Assembly (NCBI GenBank): GCA_910587785.1
Contig: CAJUOA010000117.1
Coordinates: forward strand, 1 to 8,836
Direction of reading: 5' to 3'
From: an uncultured Oscillospiraceae bacterium
Lineage (GTDB): Bacteria > Bacillota > Clostridia > Oscillospirales > Oscillospiraceae
Length of the DNA stretch: 8,836 nt
Shown in pieces: positions 1 through 5,935 of this stretch (position 1 is the stretch's first letter; each line of letters begins with the position of its first letter). The position numbers and the translations under genes are program-made. Below the pieces are notes generated by a model that saw only the letters and a program-made list of their open reading frames with translations, did not search any database and was not told the origin of the DNA.

Positions 1-49
1 TGCTGGCATCTGCAACTTTGACCGCTTAGCTTAATTTCGCAAGAGGTCT

Positions 50-78
50 ATTATACCAGGTTTTTGGCGGGATGCAAG
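50..78 (-). promoter_or_regulatory. Candidate divergent extended -10 promoter
   Basis: Read on the minus strand, TGGTATAAT at 58-50 is a perfect extended -10 box. A poor -35 (TTGCAT, 77-72) lies 16 bases upstream of the TATAAT. It would drive transcription leftward out of the window, away from the Rrf2 gene, so a divergent gene or leader probably lies beyond position 1. Nothing in bases 1-49 could be recognised as coding. Confidence 0.45.
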
Positions 79-114
79 GGTTTTCTGCAGCGGCGGAAGG
101 GTCCGCGCCTCGAA

Positions 115-157
115 CGTCCGCCGGGCAGAGACATATCCCGGCGTCCGCCGGGGCAGA
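115..157. repeat. Short direct repeat with hairpin
   Basis: CGTCCGCCGGGCAGA (115-129) recurs as CGTCCGCCGGGGCAGA (142-157), differing by one inserted G, with copies 27 bases apart. The second copy is also part of a perfect 6-bp stem, CCCGGC (137-142) with GCCGGG (147-152), around a GTCC loop. There is no T-run after the stem, so it is not a standard terminator. The rest of the 255-base leader holds only the two promoters listed separately. Function unknown. Confidence 0.4.
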
Positions 158-194
158 ATAGGTCCCAGAAATGCAAAATTGTGCTATTTGCCCC

Positions 195-227
195 TTGACA
201 AGGAGGAACTCCTATACTAAGATAGGA
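195..227 (+). promoter_or_regulatory. Sigma-A promoter of the isc operon with inverted-repeat operator candidate
   Basis: TTGACA (195-200) is followed by a 17-base spacer and TAAGAT (218-223), a strong housekeeping promoter about 30 bases before the Rrf2 gene. TCCTAT (210-215) and ATAGGA (222-227) form a perfect inverted repeat with a 6-base gap that covers the -10 box. A repressor bound there would block polymerase. Since Rrf2-family regulators commonly control their own operons, this is the best candidate site for the downstream gene product; that link is inferred. Confidence 0.7.
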
Positions 228-255
228 ATTACCGAACTGAAAGGATGGTGGTCCG

Positions 256-717
256 ATGAAGATATCGGCGAAAAGCCGCTATGCCCTGTACCTGATGCTT
301 GCTCTTGCCATGCAGGAGGAGGGCGTGAACCTGTCTGTAAAGTCTGTGGCGGAGCAGCGGGGGATCAGCGAGAAATATCTGGAGCAGATCATCCCCCTGC
401 TGGTGCGGGGAGACCTCGTGCGGTCAGTGCGGGGCGCCAAGGGCGGCTACCACCTGACCCGGGACCCTGAGGACTGCACGGTGGGGACCATCCTGCGGAC
501 CGTGGAGGGCAGTATCGCGCCGGTCTCCTGCCTGGACGACGCGGTCAATCAGTGCGCCCAGTGCAAGGAGTGCGTGACGCTGGACCTGTGGGAGCAGGTG
601 GATCAGGCCATCAGCAACGTGGTGGACCATGTGACCTTGGCGGACCTGGTGGACAAACAGCGCCGCATCGACGCCCGGGGCGGCAAGCGCCGCTGCGCCG
701 CCTGCGGGAGCACGTGA
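256..717 (+). CDS. Rrf2 family transcriptional regulator, IscR-like
   Basis: A 153-residue protein of typical Rrf2 length. The N-terminal winged helix-turn-helix begins MKISAKSRYALYLML and includes a recognition region near residues 28-66 with the family's GAKGGYHL wing. Residues 92, 100, 103 and 106 are cysteines in the region where IscR-type members hold a [2Fe-2S] cluster, with four cysteines instead of the usual three; a further CxxC (147, 150) lies at the C-terminus. It probably senses cluster status or cysteine supply and represses its own operon, which starts with this gene and continues with desulfurase and scaffold. The ATG at 256 is preceded by AAAGGATGG (241-249). IscR-like is preferred over CymR-like because of the cysteines and the neighbours, but the effector is not proven. 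Confidence 0.9.
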   Translation: MKISAKSRYALYLMLALAMQEEGVNLSVKSVAEQRGISEKYLEQIIPLLVRGDLVRSVRGAKGGYHLTRDPEDCTVGTILRTVEGSIAPVSCLDDAVNQCAQCKECVTLDLWEQVDQAISNVVDHVTLADLVDKQRRIDARGGKRRCAACGST

Positions 718-721
718 CCCG

Positions 722-764
722 CCTCCCCGGCCTCTCGGCGGGCCGGAGGAATCCCCTGTTTTCA
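722..764 (+). terminator. Hairpin downstream of the Rrf2 gene, possible attenuator
   Basis: CCGGCC (727-732) pairs with GGCCGG (741-746), and CCT (722-724) can pair with AGG (747-749) across a two-base bulge. A short CTGTTTT tract ends ten or more bases later, which is too far and too short for a good intrinsic terminator. It may reduce read-through from the regulator into the desulfurase gene or affect message stability. A second small stem, GCCGG (788-792) with CCGGC (798-802), lies just before the desulfurase ribosome binding site. Confidence 0.3.
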
Positions 765-825
765 GATAGGATATCAGGAAAAAACCTGCCGGACTCTCCG
801 GCGGGAGAAAGAAGGAATGCCCCGC

Positions 826-2022
826 ATGTTTGTTTACGCTGACAACGCGGCCACGACCGCCATGAGCAAGGCCGCGGCCAATGCCATGCTCCCCGCGATG
901 GGGGAGCTCTACGGAAACCCCAGCAGTCTCCACCAGAAGGGCCGTGAGGCCAATATGGCCCTCATGGGGGCCCGGGAGACCATCGCCAAATGCCTGAACG
1001 CCGAGCCCCGGGAGGTCTACTTCACCGGCTGCGGCACCGAGGCCGACAACTGGGCCATCACCGAGGGCGCCCGCCTGGGGGCTCTCGCTGGGAAGCGGCA
1101 CATCATCTCCGACACCATTGAGCACCACGCCGTGCTCCACACCCTCAGGCGGCTGGAGAAGCAGGGCTTTGAGGTCACCTATCTCCCCGTCCACGAGAAC
1201 GGCATGGTGCGCCTGGACGAGCTGGAGGCCGCTATCCGGCCCGACACCTGCCTCGTCACCATTATGTTCGTCAACAACGAGATCGGCACCGTCCAGCCCA
1301 TCCGGGAGATCGGGAAGCTCTGCCGGGAGCGGGGCGTCCTCTTCCACACCGACGCCGTACAGGCCGTGGGCCATGTGCCGGTGGACGTGGCGGCGGACAA
1401 CATCGACATGCTCTCCCTCGCCGCCCACAAGTTCCACGGCCCCAAGGGCGTGGGGGCCCTCTACTGCAAGAAGTCTATCCGCCTGCAAAACTTTATCGAG
1501 GGCGGCGCCCAGGAGCGGAACAAGCGGGGCGGCACCGAGGCCATCCCCTCCATCCTCGCCATGGCCGCCGCTTTGAAGGAGAGCTGTGCCCACCTGGAGG
1601 AGAATATGGAAAAGGTCTCCGCCATGCGGGATAGGCTTATCGAGGGACTGAGCGAGATCCCCTGCTCCCGCTGCAACGGCGACCCGGACCACCGCGCCCC
1701 GGGCATCGTCAGCTTCTGCTTCGAGGGCATTGAGGGGGAGAGCCTGCTCCTGCGCCTGGATTTGGCGGGCATCTGCGCGAGCTCCGGCAGCGCCTGCACC
1801 AGCGGCTCCCTGGACCCCAGCCATGTTCTCCTGGCCCTGGGGATGCCCCACGAGATCGCCCACGGCTCATTGCGCCTGAGCCTCTGCGAGTACAACACCA
1901 TGGAGGAGATGGACTACATCCTCTCCCAGCTCCCAGACATCGTGCGTACCCTGCGGGAGATGAGCCCCGTGTGGATGCACAAGCTGGAGACCATGGAGGA
2001 CCCCTATCTGGCGGTCAAATAG
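826..2022 (+). CDS. Cysteine desulfurase, NifS/IscS class I
   Basis: A pyridoxal-phosphate enzyme that removes sulfur from L-cysteine as a protein-bound persulfide and passes it to a scaffold. The 398-residue length fits the family. The N-terminal YADNAATT strand motif is present. Lys202 in AAHKFHGPKG is the expected PLP Schiff-base lysine, and His-containing AIEHHAV (as TIEHHAV) marks the cofactor site. Cys324 in SSGSACTSGS is the catalytic persulfide cysteine, on the extended loop typical of class I. The start is placed at 826 because AAGAAGGA (809-816) directly abuts an earlier ATG at 817 but is 9 bases from this one, and homologues begin at MxVYADNAATT. It is the second gene of the operon, and IscU two genes downstream is the likely acceptor. 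NifS and IscS naming cannot be separated by sequence alone; nif genes are not seen here. Confidence 0.97.
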   Translation: MFVYADNAATTAMSKAAANAMLPAMGELYGNPSSLHQKGREANMALMGARETIAKCLNAEPREVYFTGCGTEADNWAITEGARLGALAGKRHIISDTIEHHAVLHTLRRLEKQGFEVTYLPVHENGMVRLDELEAAIRPDTCLVTIMFVNNEIGTVQPIREIGKLCRERGVLFHTDAVQAVGHVPVDVAADNIDMLSLAAHKFHGPKGVGALYCKKSIRLQNFIEGGAQERNKRGGTEAIPSILAMAAALKESCAHLEENMEKVSAMRDRLIEGLSEIPCSRCNGDPDHRAPGIVSFCFEGIEGESLLLRLDLAGICASSGSACTSGSLDPSHVLLALGMPHEIAHGSLRLSLCEYNTMEEMDYILSQLPDIVRTLREMSPVWMHKLETMEDPYLAVK

Positions 2023-2101
2023 ATTTTTCTCCGCCGCCGTCACTTTCCCTCCCCCATCCGTCTATATAGCAGAACCTCAATTTTTGAAAGGAGCGTTTGC
2101 T

Positions 2102-2926
2102 GTGAACATCTGGGACGGCATGATCCGGGACTACCTGGCTGGGAGGGACCTCGCCGGGTACCGGGAGATGTGGTATTTTGCGGATTCCTTCATTGCCCGG
2201 GAGGCGGGGCGTAATCTCTTCGAGGCCCCCGGCGGTACGGCGGAGGAGCGGCAGAAGGTGGAGACGGTCTACCGGGAGCTTTCGGACGCCTGCGGGGCCT
2301 TTGCCCCCCTGAACCGGGAGGTCTGGGACGCCCTCTTCCCCGGCTGGGCCGGGACTTTGGCGGAGGTGCGCTTGGACCTCATCCTGGGGCTCCCCGAGCC
2401 CTACGACGCGGTGGTGGCTTCTGACGCCGGGGGCGTCCGCAACGTCCTCTTTGACCTGTACCGCTGGACAAAGTACCTGGGGCACGGCTCCCTGGCGGGC
2501 GCGGTGAGGAACCTCCTCACCCACGAGCTGACTCATGTGCTCCTCCACGCCGCTGTCCCCGGCCTTGCAGACGCCCGGGACGGGGACTACCCCACGGCCC
2601 TGGACGCCATCACCTTTGACGAGGGCTTTGCCCACCTCCTCTCCTTCCGAGGAAAGGCGCTGGGCGAGGTGGACTGGAACGGTTCCGATCTGCGGGAGGT
2701 CCGAGAGCGGAGCGTTCAGAGGCTGAAGGAGGCCATGCTCTGCCGGGACGAGGCGGCTCAGCGGGACTTCCTCCACACCGCCCAGCGCGGCGCTTACTAT
2801 GACAAATTTGCCTGCATGGCTGGAATGCTGTTTCTTGCGGAGCTGTGGGAGCGGGGCGGCGTCCACGCCCTTGCGGAATGCCTGAAGGGCGGCTGTCACG
2901 GCTTTGCGGAACAGTGTACGATATAA
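2102..2926 (+). CDS. Putative zinc metallopeptidase with HExxH motif, family not recognised
   Basis: A 274-residue soluble protein with no signal peptide or membrane segment visible. HELTH at residues 141-145 is a classical zinc-binding HExxH motif. DEGFAH around residue 173-178 supplies a glutamate (174) 29 residues after the second histidine, the gluzincin arrangement for a third zinc ligand. The rest appears mostly alpha-helical and I do not recognise the family; a DUF2268- or DUF5700-like predicted peptidase is possible. The start is GTG at 2102, because AAAGGAG (2087-2093) sits 8 bases before it and would be inside the gene if the TTG at 2084 were used. It follows the desulfurase by 79 bases and precedes IscU by 34, so it is probably co-transcribed. 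Its link to cluster assembly is positional only. Confidence 0.75.
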   Translation: MNIWDGMIRDYLAGRDLAGYREMWYFADSFIAREAGRNLFEAPGGTAEERQKVETVYRELSDACGAFAPLNREVWDALFPGWAGTLAEVRLDLILGLPEPYDAVVASDAGGVRNVLFDLYRWTKYLGHGSLAGAVRNLLTHELTHVLLHAAVPGLADARDGDYPTALDAITFDEGFAHLLSFRGKALGEVDWNGSDLREVRERSVQRLKEAMLCRDEAAQRDFLHTAQRGAYYDKFACMAGMLFLAELWERGGVHALAECLKGGCHGFAEQCTI

Positions 2927-2960
2927 AAAATATTCTCAACAGAAAAGGAGTTTTAGAATT

Positions 2961-3401
2961 ATGGCTATGGAATACAGCGAAAAAGTGATGGAGCACTTCG
3001 CCCGCCCCCACAATGTGGGCACCATCGAGGACGCCAACGGCGTGGGCGAGGTGGGCAACGCCAAGTGCGGCGACATCATGCGCATGTACCTGAAGATCAA
3101 CGACGAGGAGATCATCGAGGACGTGAAGTTCCAGACCTTCGGGTGCGCCAGCGCCATCGCCACCAGTTCGATCGCCACCGATATGATCAAGGGCAAGCCC
3201 CTCAGCGAGGCCCTGAACCTGACCAACAAGGCGGTGGTGGAGGCCCTGGACGGCCTCCCGGCGGTGAAGGTCCACTGCTCGGTCCTCGCCGAACAGGCGG
3301 TCAAGGCCGCTGTGGCGGACTACTACCAGCGCAGGGGCGTCCCCTGCCCCATCGACCTGGACGCTTTCGACCACGAGCATGAGCACGGCGAGGAGGAGTG
3401 A
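2961..3401 (+). CDS. Iron-sulfur cluster assembly scaffold IscU/NifU N-terminal type
   Basis: A 146-residue scaffold on which Fe-S clusters are assembled before transfer to target proteins. The three cluster-ligand cysteines are present at residues 36 (in AKCGD, with the conserved aspartate 38), 62 (in FGCASA) and 106 (in VHCSVLA). LPAVK at 99-103 corresponds to the LPPVK chaperone-recognition motif of IscU. The C-terminus ends in an acidic, histidine-rich tail (DHEHEHGEEE) that could bind metal. The start at 2961 is supported by AAAAGGAG (2943-2950). No NifU C-terminal or ferredoxin domain follows, so this is the short IscU form. It should accept sulfur from the desulfurase two genes upstream. 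Confidence 0.96.
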   Translation: MAMEYSEKVMEHFARPHNVGTIEDANGVGEVGNAKCGDIMRMYLKINDEEIIEDVKFQTFGCASAIATSSIATDMIKGKPLSEALNLTNKAVVEALDGLPAVKVHCSVLAEQAVKAAVADYYQRRGVPCPIDLDAFDHEHEHGEEE

Positions 3402-3420
3402 GGCGCAGACGGGACGTCGA

Positions 3421-3657
3421 ATGAAGATCGAATATGCAAAGGCCGCGGTAAAGGTCATCAACGGCATGGGCAGACCGACCAAACTGCGTATCAAAGACGG
3501 CATTGAGAAACTGCCTAAGGGTGACATCAAGCCATACAAGGGCAGTCCCGGCACATACCGGCTCCGGGTGGGTGATTGGCGCATCCTGTTTTCTTACCCG
3601 GAAGAAGATGTGATCTTGATTGAAAAGATCGGGCCGCGCGGCGGTGTATACAAGTGA
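3421..3657 (+). CDS. RelE/ParE family toxin
   Basis: A 78-residue basic protein of the RelE/ParE fold. The core signature KGSPGTYRLRVGDWRILFSY-like segment occupies residues 40-59, preceded by helical MKIEYAKAAVKVING and GRPTKLRIKDGIEKLPKGD. Members are usually ribosome-dependent mRNA interferases or gyrase poisons; which activity applies cannot be read here. The ATG at 3421 matches family starts, but it has only weak Shine-Dalgarno sequence; the nearest strong one (AGGAGGAG, 3391-3398) lies about 22 bases away inside the end of the IscU gene. Translation may therefore depend on coupling to IscU, whose stop is 19 bases upstream. GC content is visibly lower than in the isc genes, suggesting separate acquisition. 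The toxin precedes its antitoxin, the reverse of the common order. Confidence 0.82.
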   Translation: MKIEYAKAAVKVINGMGRPTKLRIKDGIEKLPKGDIKPYKGSPGTYRLRVGDWRILFSYPEEDVILIEKIGPRGGVYK

Positions 3658-3669
3658 GGGGGTGTAACT

Positions 3670-3867
3670 ATGTCACCGATCAGAGAAGAGCTGGTGGGTG
3701 TGATCGACTGTCTGCCGGAAGCTGAGCAATTTCTACTGCTTGAGATTGCCCGCCGGTTCCTGCCGGATGATACAGCGACACCGGATGATCTGCGGGATAT
3801 CCGGCAGGCCCGGACGGAGTATGCACAGGGGGAGACGGTCCCCCACGAAGCAATCAACTGGGACTGA
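3670..3867 (+). CDS. Putative antitoxin of the RelE-type module
   Basis: A 65-residue acidic protein beginning 12 bases after the toxin stop, with a good ribosome binding site (GAGGGGGTG, 3655-3663). The N-terminal half is helical and hydrophobic (CLPEAEQFLLLEIARRFL). The C-terminal half is acidic and ends AQGETVPHEAINWD, like the toxin-wrapping tails of small antitoxins. No clear ribbon-helix-helix or HTH DNA-binding motif is apparent, so it may neutralise the toxin without acting as a classic autorepressor. Its assignment rests on size, charge and adjacency to the toxin. Its base composition resembles the toxin gene, not the isc genes. Confidence 0.68.
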   Translation: MSPIREELVGVIDCLPEAEQFLLLEIARRFLPDDTATPDDLRDIRQARTEYAQGETVPHEAINWD

Positions 3868-3873
3868 AAAAGT

Positions 3874-3899
3874 GGGCCGGGGGAGCGTTCCTCCGGCCC
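3874..3899 (+). terminator. Strong hairpin after the toxin-antitoxin genes
   Basis: GGGCCGGGGGA (3874-3884) pairs with TCCTCCGGCCC (3889-3899) through 11 pairs including one G-T wobble, beginning 7 bases after the antitoxin stop. A TTTT occurs only about 18 bases later on the plus strand, so termination may be inefficient or factor-assisted. On the minus strand the same stem is followed by a run of five T, but no minus-strand gene ends here. Confidence 0.5.
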
Positions 3900-3939
3900 T
3901 GACTGCATTCCTCGGACTTTTACCTGTCGATTTTTTCTC

Positions 3940-3968
3940 TTGACAAAACGAACGATAGTTAGTATACT
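3940..3968 (+). promoter_or_regulatory. Consensus sigma-A promoter with operator-like spacer for the TetR-flavodoxin unit
   Basis: TTGACA (3940-3945), a 17-base spacer and TATACT (3963-3968) make a near-consensus promoter 32 bases before the TetR gene. Inside the spacer, CGAACGA (3949-3955) and TAGTTAG (3956-3962) form an imperfect palindrome matching at 5 of 7 positions per arm. A repressor there would lie between the -35 and -10 boxes. TetR regulators often autoregulate through such sites, so this is the likely operator; that is inferred. Confidence 0.75.
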
Positions 3969-4000
3969 ACAGGAAACAACATTTTCTCTGGAGGCGCACT

Positions 4001-4606
4001 ATGACGACGAAGGAAAAAATCGTGGAGACCGCCCTGGACCTCTTCTCCCAGCGGGGCTACGACGGCGTCTCCGTGCGGGACATCGCGCGGGCCGTCGGCA
4101 TCCGGGAGAGCTCCCTTTACAACCACTTTCCCGGAAAACGGGCCATTTTTGACGCTATCGTCGACCTCTGCCTCCGGCAGTCGGAGCGCTACTACCAGGA
4201 GAACGCCCTCCCCTTCCGCCCCGGGGACGACGTCTCCCCCTTTCGGGGTGCGGGGCTGGACGCCCTCCAGGACCTCATCGAGCGCACCACCCGCTACTTC
4301 TTCGACGACCCCTGGAACAGCCGCTTCCGCCGCCTGCTCCTCCTCAGCCAGTTCTCCGACCAGCGGTGCCGGGACATCTACCGGGCGCTCTACCGGGACA
4401 AGTGCATCCAGGTCCAGGCCTACATCTTCTCCGCCCTCATGGACGCCGGGGAGCTCCGGCGGGAGGACCCGATATCCGCTGCCACGGCGTTCCACGGCGT
4501 CCTCTTCCTGCTCATGCACACCTGTGACACCTACGAGGAGGCCCGGCCTTTCATCCGGGCCCATGTGGAACAATTCCGGCGAAATCATCAACTCCAAGGG
4601 GCTTGA
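4001..4606 (+). CDS. TetR/AcrR family transcriptional regulator
   Basis: A 201-residue repressor-type protein. The N-terminal TetR DNA-binding domain covers about residues 1-50, with helix-turn-helix SVRDIARAVGIRESSLYNHF at 24-43 followed by GKRAIFDAIVD. The remaining helical part is the ligand-binding and dimerisation domain and gives no clue to the ligand. GGAGG (3990-3994) lies 6 bases before the ATG. The gene is followed after 28 bases by a flavodoxin-like gene, so both are probably one transcript under autorepression through the palindrome in the promoter spacer. A signal affecting redox or flavin metabolism is plausible given the neighbour, but unproven. Confidence 0.93.
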   Translation: MTTKEKIVETALDLFSQRGYDGVSVRDIARAVGIRESSLYNHFPGKRAIFDAIVDLCLRQSERYYQENALPFRPGDDVSPFRGAGLDALQDLIERTTRYFFDDPWNSRFRRLLLLSQFSDQRCRDIYRALYRDKCIQVQAYIFSALMDAGELRREDPISAATAFHGVLFLLMHTCDTYEEARPFIRAHVEQFRRNHQLQGA

Positions 4607-4634
4607 CAGTTCCGCCGCAGAACAGGAGGATAAC

Positions 4635-5144
4635 ATGGATAAAACAATCATCATCTATCGGAGCAAGACCGGCTTCTCCATGCGCTGTGCGCTGTGGCTC
4701 GGAGAGGACCTGCGGTGCCGGGCGGCGGACTGGAGCGAACGGAAGGGCCTCGACCTTGCGGCTTACAGCACGGTCATCCTGGTCAGCGGCCTCTACGCTG
4801 GGCAGATGGCGGGGCTGAAATGGCTGACGAAACAGCTCCCCCGGCTGGAGGGAAAGCGCGTCGCCGCCGTAGCCCTGGGGGCGTCCCCGGCGGAGAGCCC
4901 TGAATGCAAGGAGACCCTGGAGAAACTATTCAAACCCCTCCCCCAGGTCCGGGGGTTCTACTGCCAAGGCGGACTGGACTACGAGCACATGGGCGCGGTG
5001 GACCGGACGCTGATGGCCGGCCTGCGGTCCATGCTCCGGAAGGACCCGGAAAAGGCGGAAATGCTGGACTATATCTCCAAATCCTTCGATGTCCTCAAAC
5101 GGGAAAGTCTGGAGCCCGTCTTAGCCTGGGTTCGAGGTGAATAA
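4635..5144 (+). CDS. Flavodoxin-domain protein, HemG-like type
   Basis: A 169-residue cytoplasmic protein with a flavodoxin fold. The first strand and FMN phosphate loop are IIIYRSKTGFS (residues 5-15), with SKTGFS in place of the canonical T/SxTGxT. SGLYAGQMAGLKWL near residue 52 and ALGASPAES near 82 match later cofactor-contact loops of the flavodoxin-5/protoporphyrinogen-oxidase-like subgroup. It probably binds FMN and carries electrons for an unidentified reductase or oxidase. AGGAGG (4624-4629) precedes the ATG. It is the second gene of the TetR unit and ends 19 bases before a terminator. HemG activity itself is not claimed, since no heme genes are nearby. Confidence 0.83.
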   Translation: MDKTIIIYRSKTGFSMRCALWLGEDLRCRAADWSERKGLDLAAYSTVILVSGLYAGQMAGLKWLTKQLPRLEGKRVAAVALGASPAESPECKETLEKLFKPLPQVRGFYCQGGLDYEHMGAVDRTLMAGLRSMLRKDPEKAEMLDYISKSFDVLKRESLEPVLAWVRGE

Positions 5145-5154
5145 GGGAATTCCA

Positions 5155-5206
5155 CAAAAAATCAGGACGTTGAGAGCGCTGTTCTCTCAACGTCCTATCC
5201 TTTTTC
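5155..5206. terminator. Bidirectional intrinsic terminator between convergent genes
   Basis: AGGACGTTGAGAG (5164-5176) pairs perfectly with CTCTCAACGTCCT (5184-5196), a 13-bp stem with a 7-base loop. On the plus strand it is followed by ATCCTTTTTCTT; on the minus strand by GATTTTTTG. It thus terminates the TetR-flavodoxin unit and the XRE unit coming from the right. The stop codon of the minus-strand gene (5197-5195) overlaps the edge of the stem. Confidence 0.92.
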
Positions 5207-5935
5207 TTCGTCCTCCAGGACACCCAGCGCGGTCAATTTCTCCAGCACCCGCTCCCAGACGCCGCTCCCGGTCCAGAGCCGCAGGCGATCAGAAACGCAC
5301 CGCGGACGGCCAAACCGCTCCGGGAGGCTGTTCCAGGACACGCCGGTCTTCATCTGGTAGAGGATGCCGTCCAGCATCAGGCGGTTGCTCTTGAAAGCCC
5401 GGCCCCGCCCGGTGTTCTCCGGCGGCAGGAGGGGCCGCACCTGCTCCCACTGGGCGTCCGTGAGGGCCAGACGGCGCGCCTGCTCCTCCTCCCCGTCCTC
5501 CACACCCAGGGACGCCAGGATCTCCCGGTTGATCTCCTGCTCCGGACGGGTGTCCTTCATGTGATCAATGAGGGCCGGGATGGACGCCTTCACCGACTCC
5601 AGCAGTGCACGGATATCCCCCTCCGACAGGGAGAGGTCCTCCCCGTAGGACGCCCGCAGGTCCTCCTCGATCCCCTCCCGCAGGAGGCGGTCGTCTGTGG
5701 AGCGCTCCCAGTCCTCCAGGGCCTCGGGGGCGGTCCAGCCCATGCCCGCGCGGATGGCCGCAATGGGCACCTCCAGCGCTGCGGCGATCTTCTGCACCGT
5801 CTCCGGCCTGGGGGCCATGTGCCCCCGCTCATACCGGCCCAGGTCGTCCCGGTCCACGCCGCTGAGGACGCTGAGCTCCGCTAAGGTCAGCCCCTTCCTC
5901 CGCCGCACCGCGCTCATGCTCACGCCCACGGTCAT
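5195..5935 (-). CDS. XRE-family regulator fused to an IS5-type transposase N-terminal domain (DUF4096-like)
   Basis: A 246-residue fusion. Residues about 7-62 form an XRE/Cro helix-turn-helix (AELSVLSGVDRDDLGRYERG, then AAALEVPIAAI). Residues 80-130 are a charged helical segment whose EGDIRALLESVKASI part resembles the C-terminus of the preceding gene product. Residues 158 to about 235 match the DNA-binding N-terminal domain of IS5/IS4-type transposases: LTDAQWEQVRPLLPP, GRAFKSNRLMLDGILYQMKT, GVSWNSLPERFG and GVWERVLEKL in the expected order. The DDE catalytic domain that should follow is absent; the frame ends at residue 246 inside a terminator, and no transposase remnant lies beyond. The start codon overlaps the upstream stop as ATGA, so translation is coupled. 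Two DNA-binding modules suggest a regulator or a binder of insertion-sequence ends. A recent fusion with a decaying element is possible, but the intact frame argues for use. Confidence 0.8.
   Translation of the reverse strand: MTVGVSMSAVRRRKGLTLAELSVLSGVDRDDLGRYERGHMAPRPETVQKIAAALEVPIAAIRAGMGWTAPEALEDWERSTDDRLLREGIEEDLRASYGEDLSLSEGDIRALLESVKASIPALIDHMKDTRPEQEINREILASLGVEDGEEEQARRLALTDAQWEQVRPLLPPENTGRGRAFKSNRLMLDGILYQMKTGVSWNSLPERFGRPRCVSDRLRLWTGSGVWERVLEKLTALGVLEDEEKG

Noticed and set aside
817..825. ATG at 817 as the desulfurase start.
   Set aside because: The ribosome binding site directly touches it with no spacing; ATG at 826 has proper spacing and matches the usual family N-terminus.
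424..1863. A 479-codon open frame on the minus strand opposite the regulator and desulfurase genes.
   Set aside because: It is antisense to two well-supported genes, has low-complexity Gly/Ala/Val composition typical of a GC-rich shadow frame, and shows no motif.
2610..3584. A 324-codon minus-strand open frame spanning the peptidase, scaffold and toxin genes.
   Set aside because: It crosses three genes with clear ribosome binding sites and family motifs, and its own translation shows no recognisable domain.
5195..5935. An intact or recently inserted insertion sequence at the transposase-like domain.
   Set aside because: No terminal inverted repeats, target duplication or catalytic domain could be found; only the N-terminal domain is present, within a longer regulator frame.
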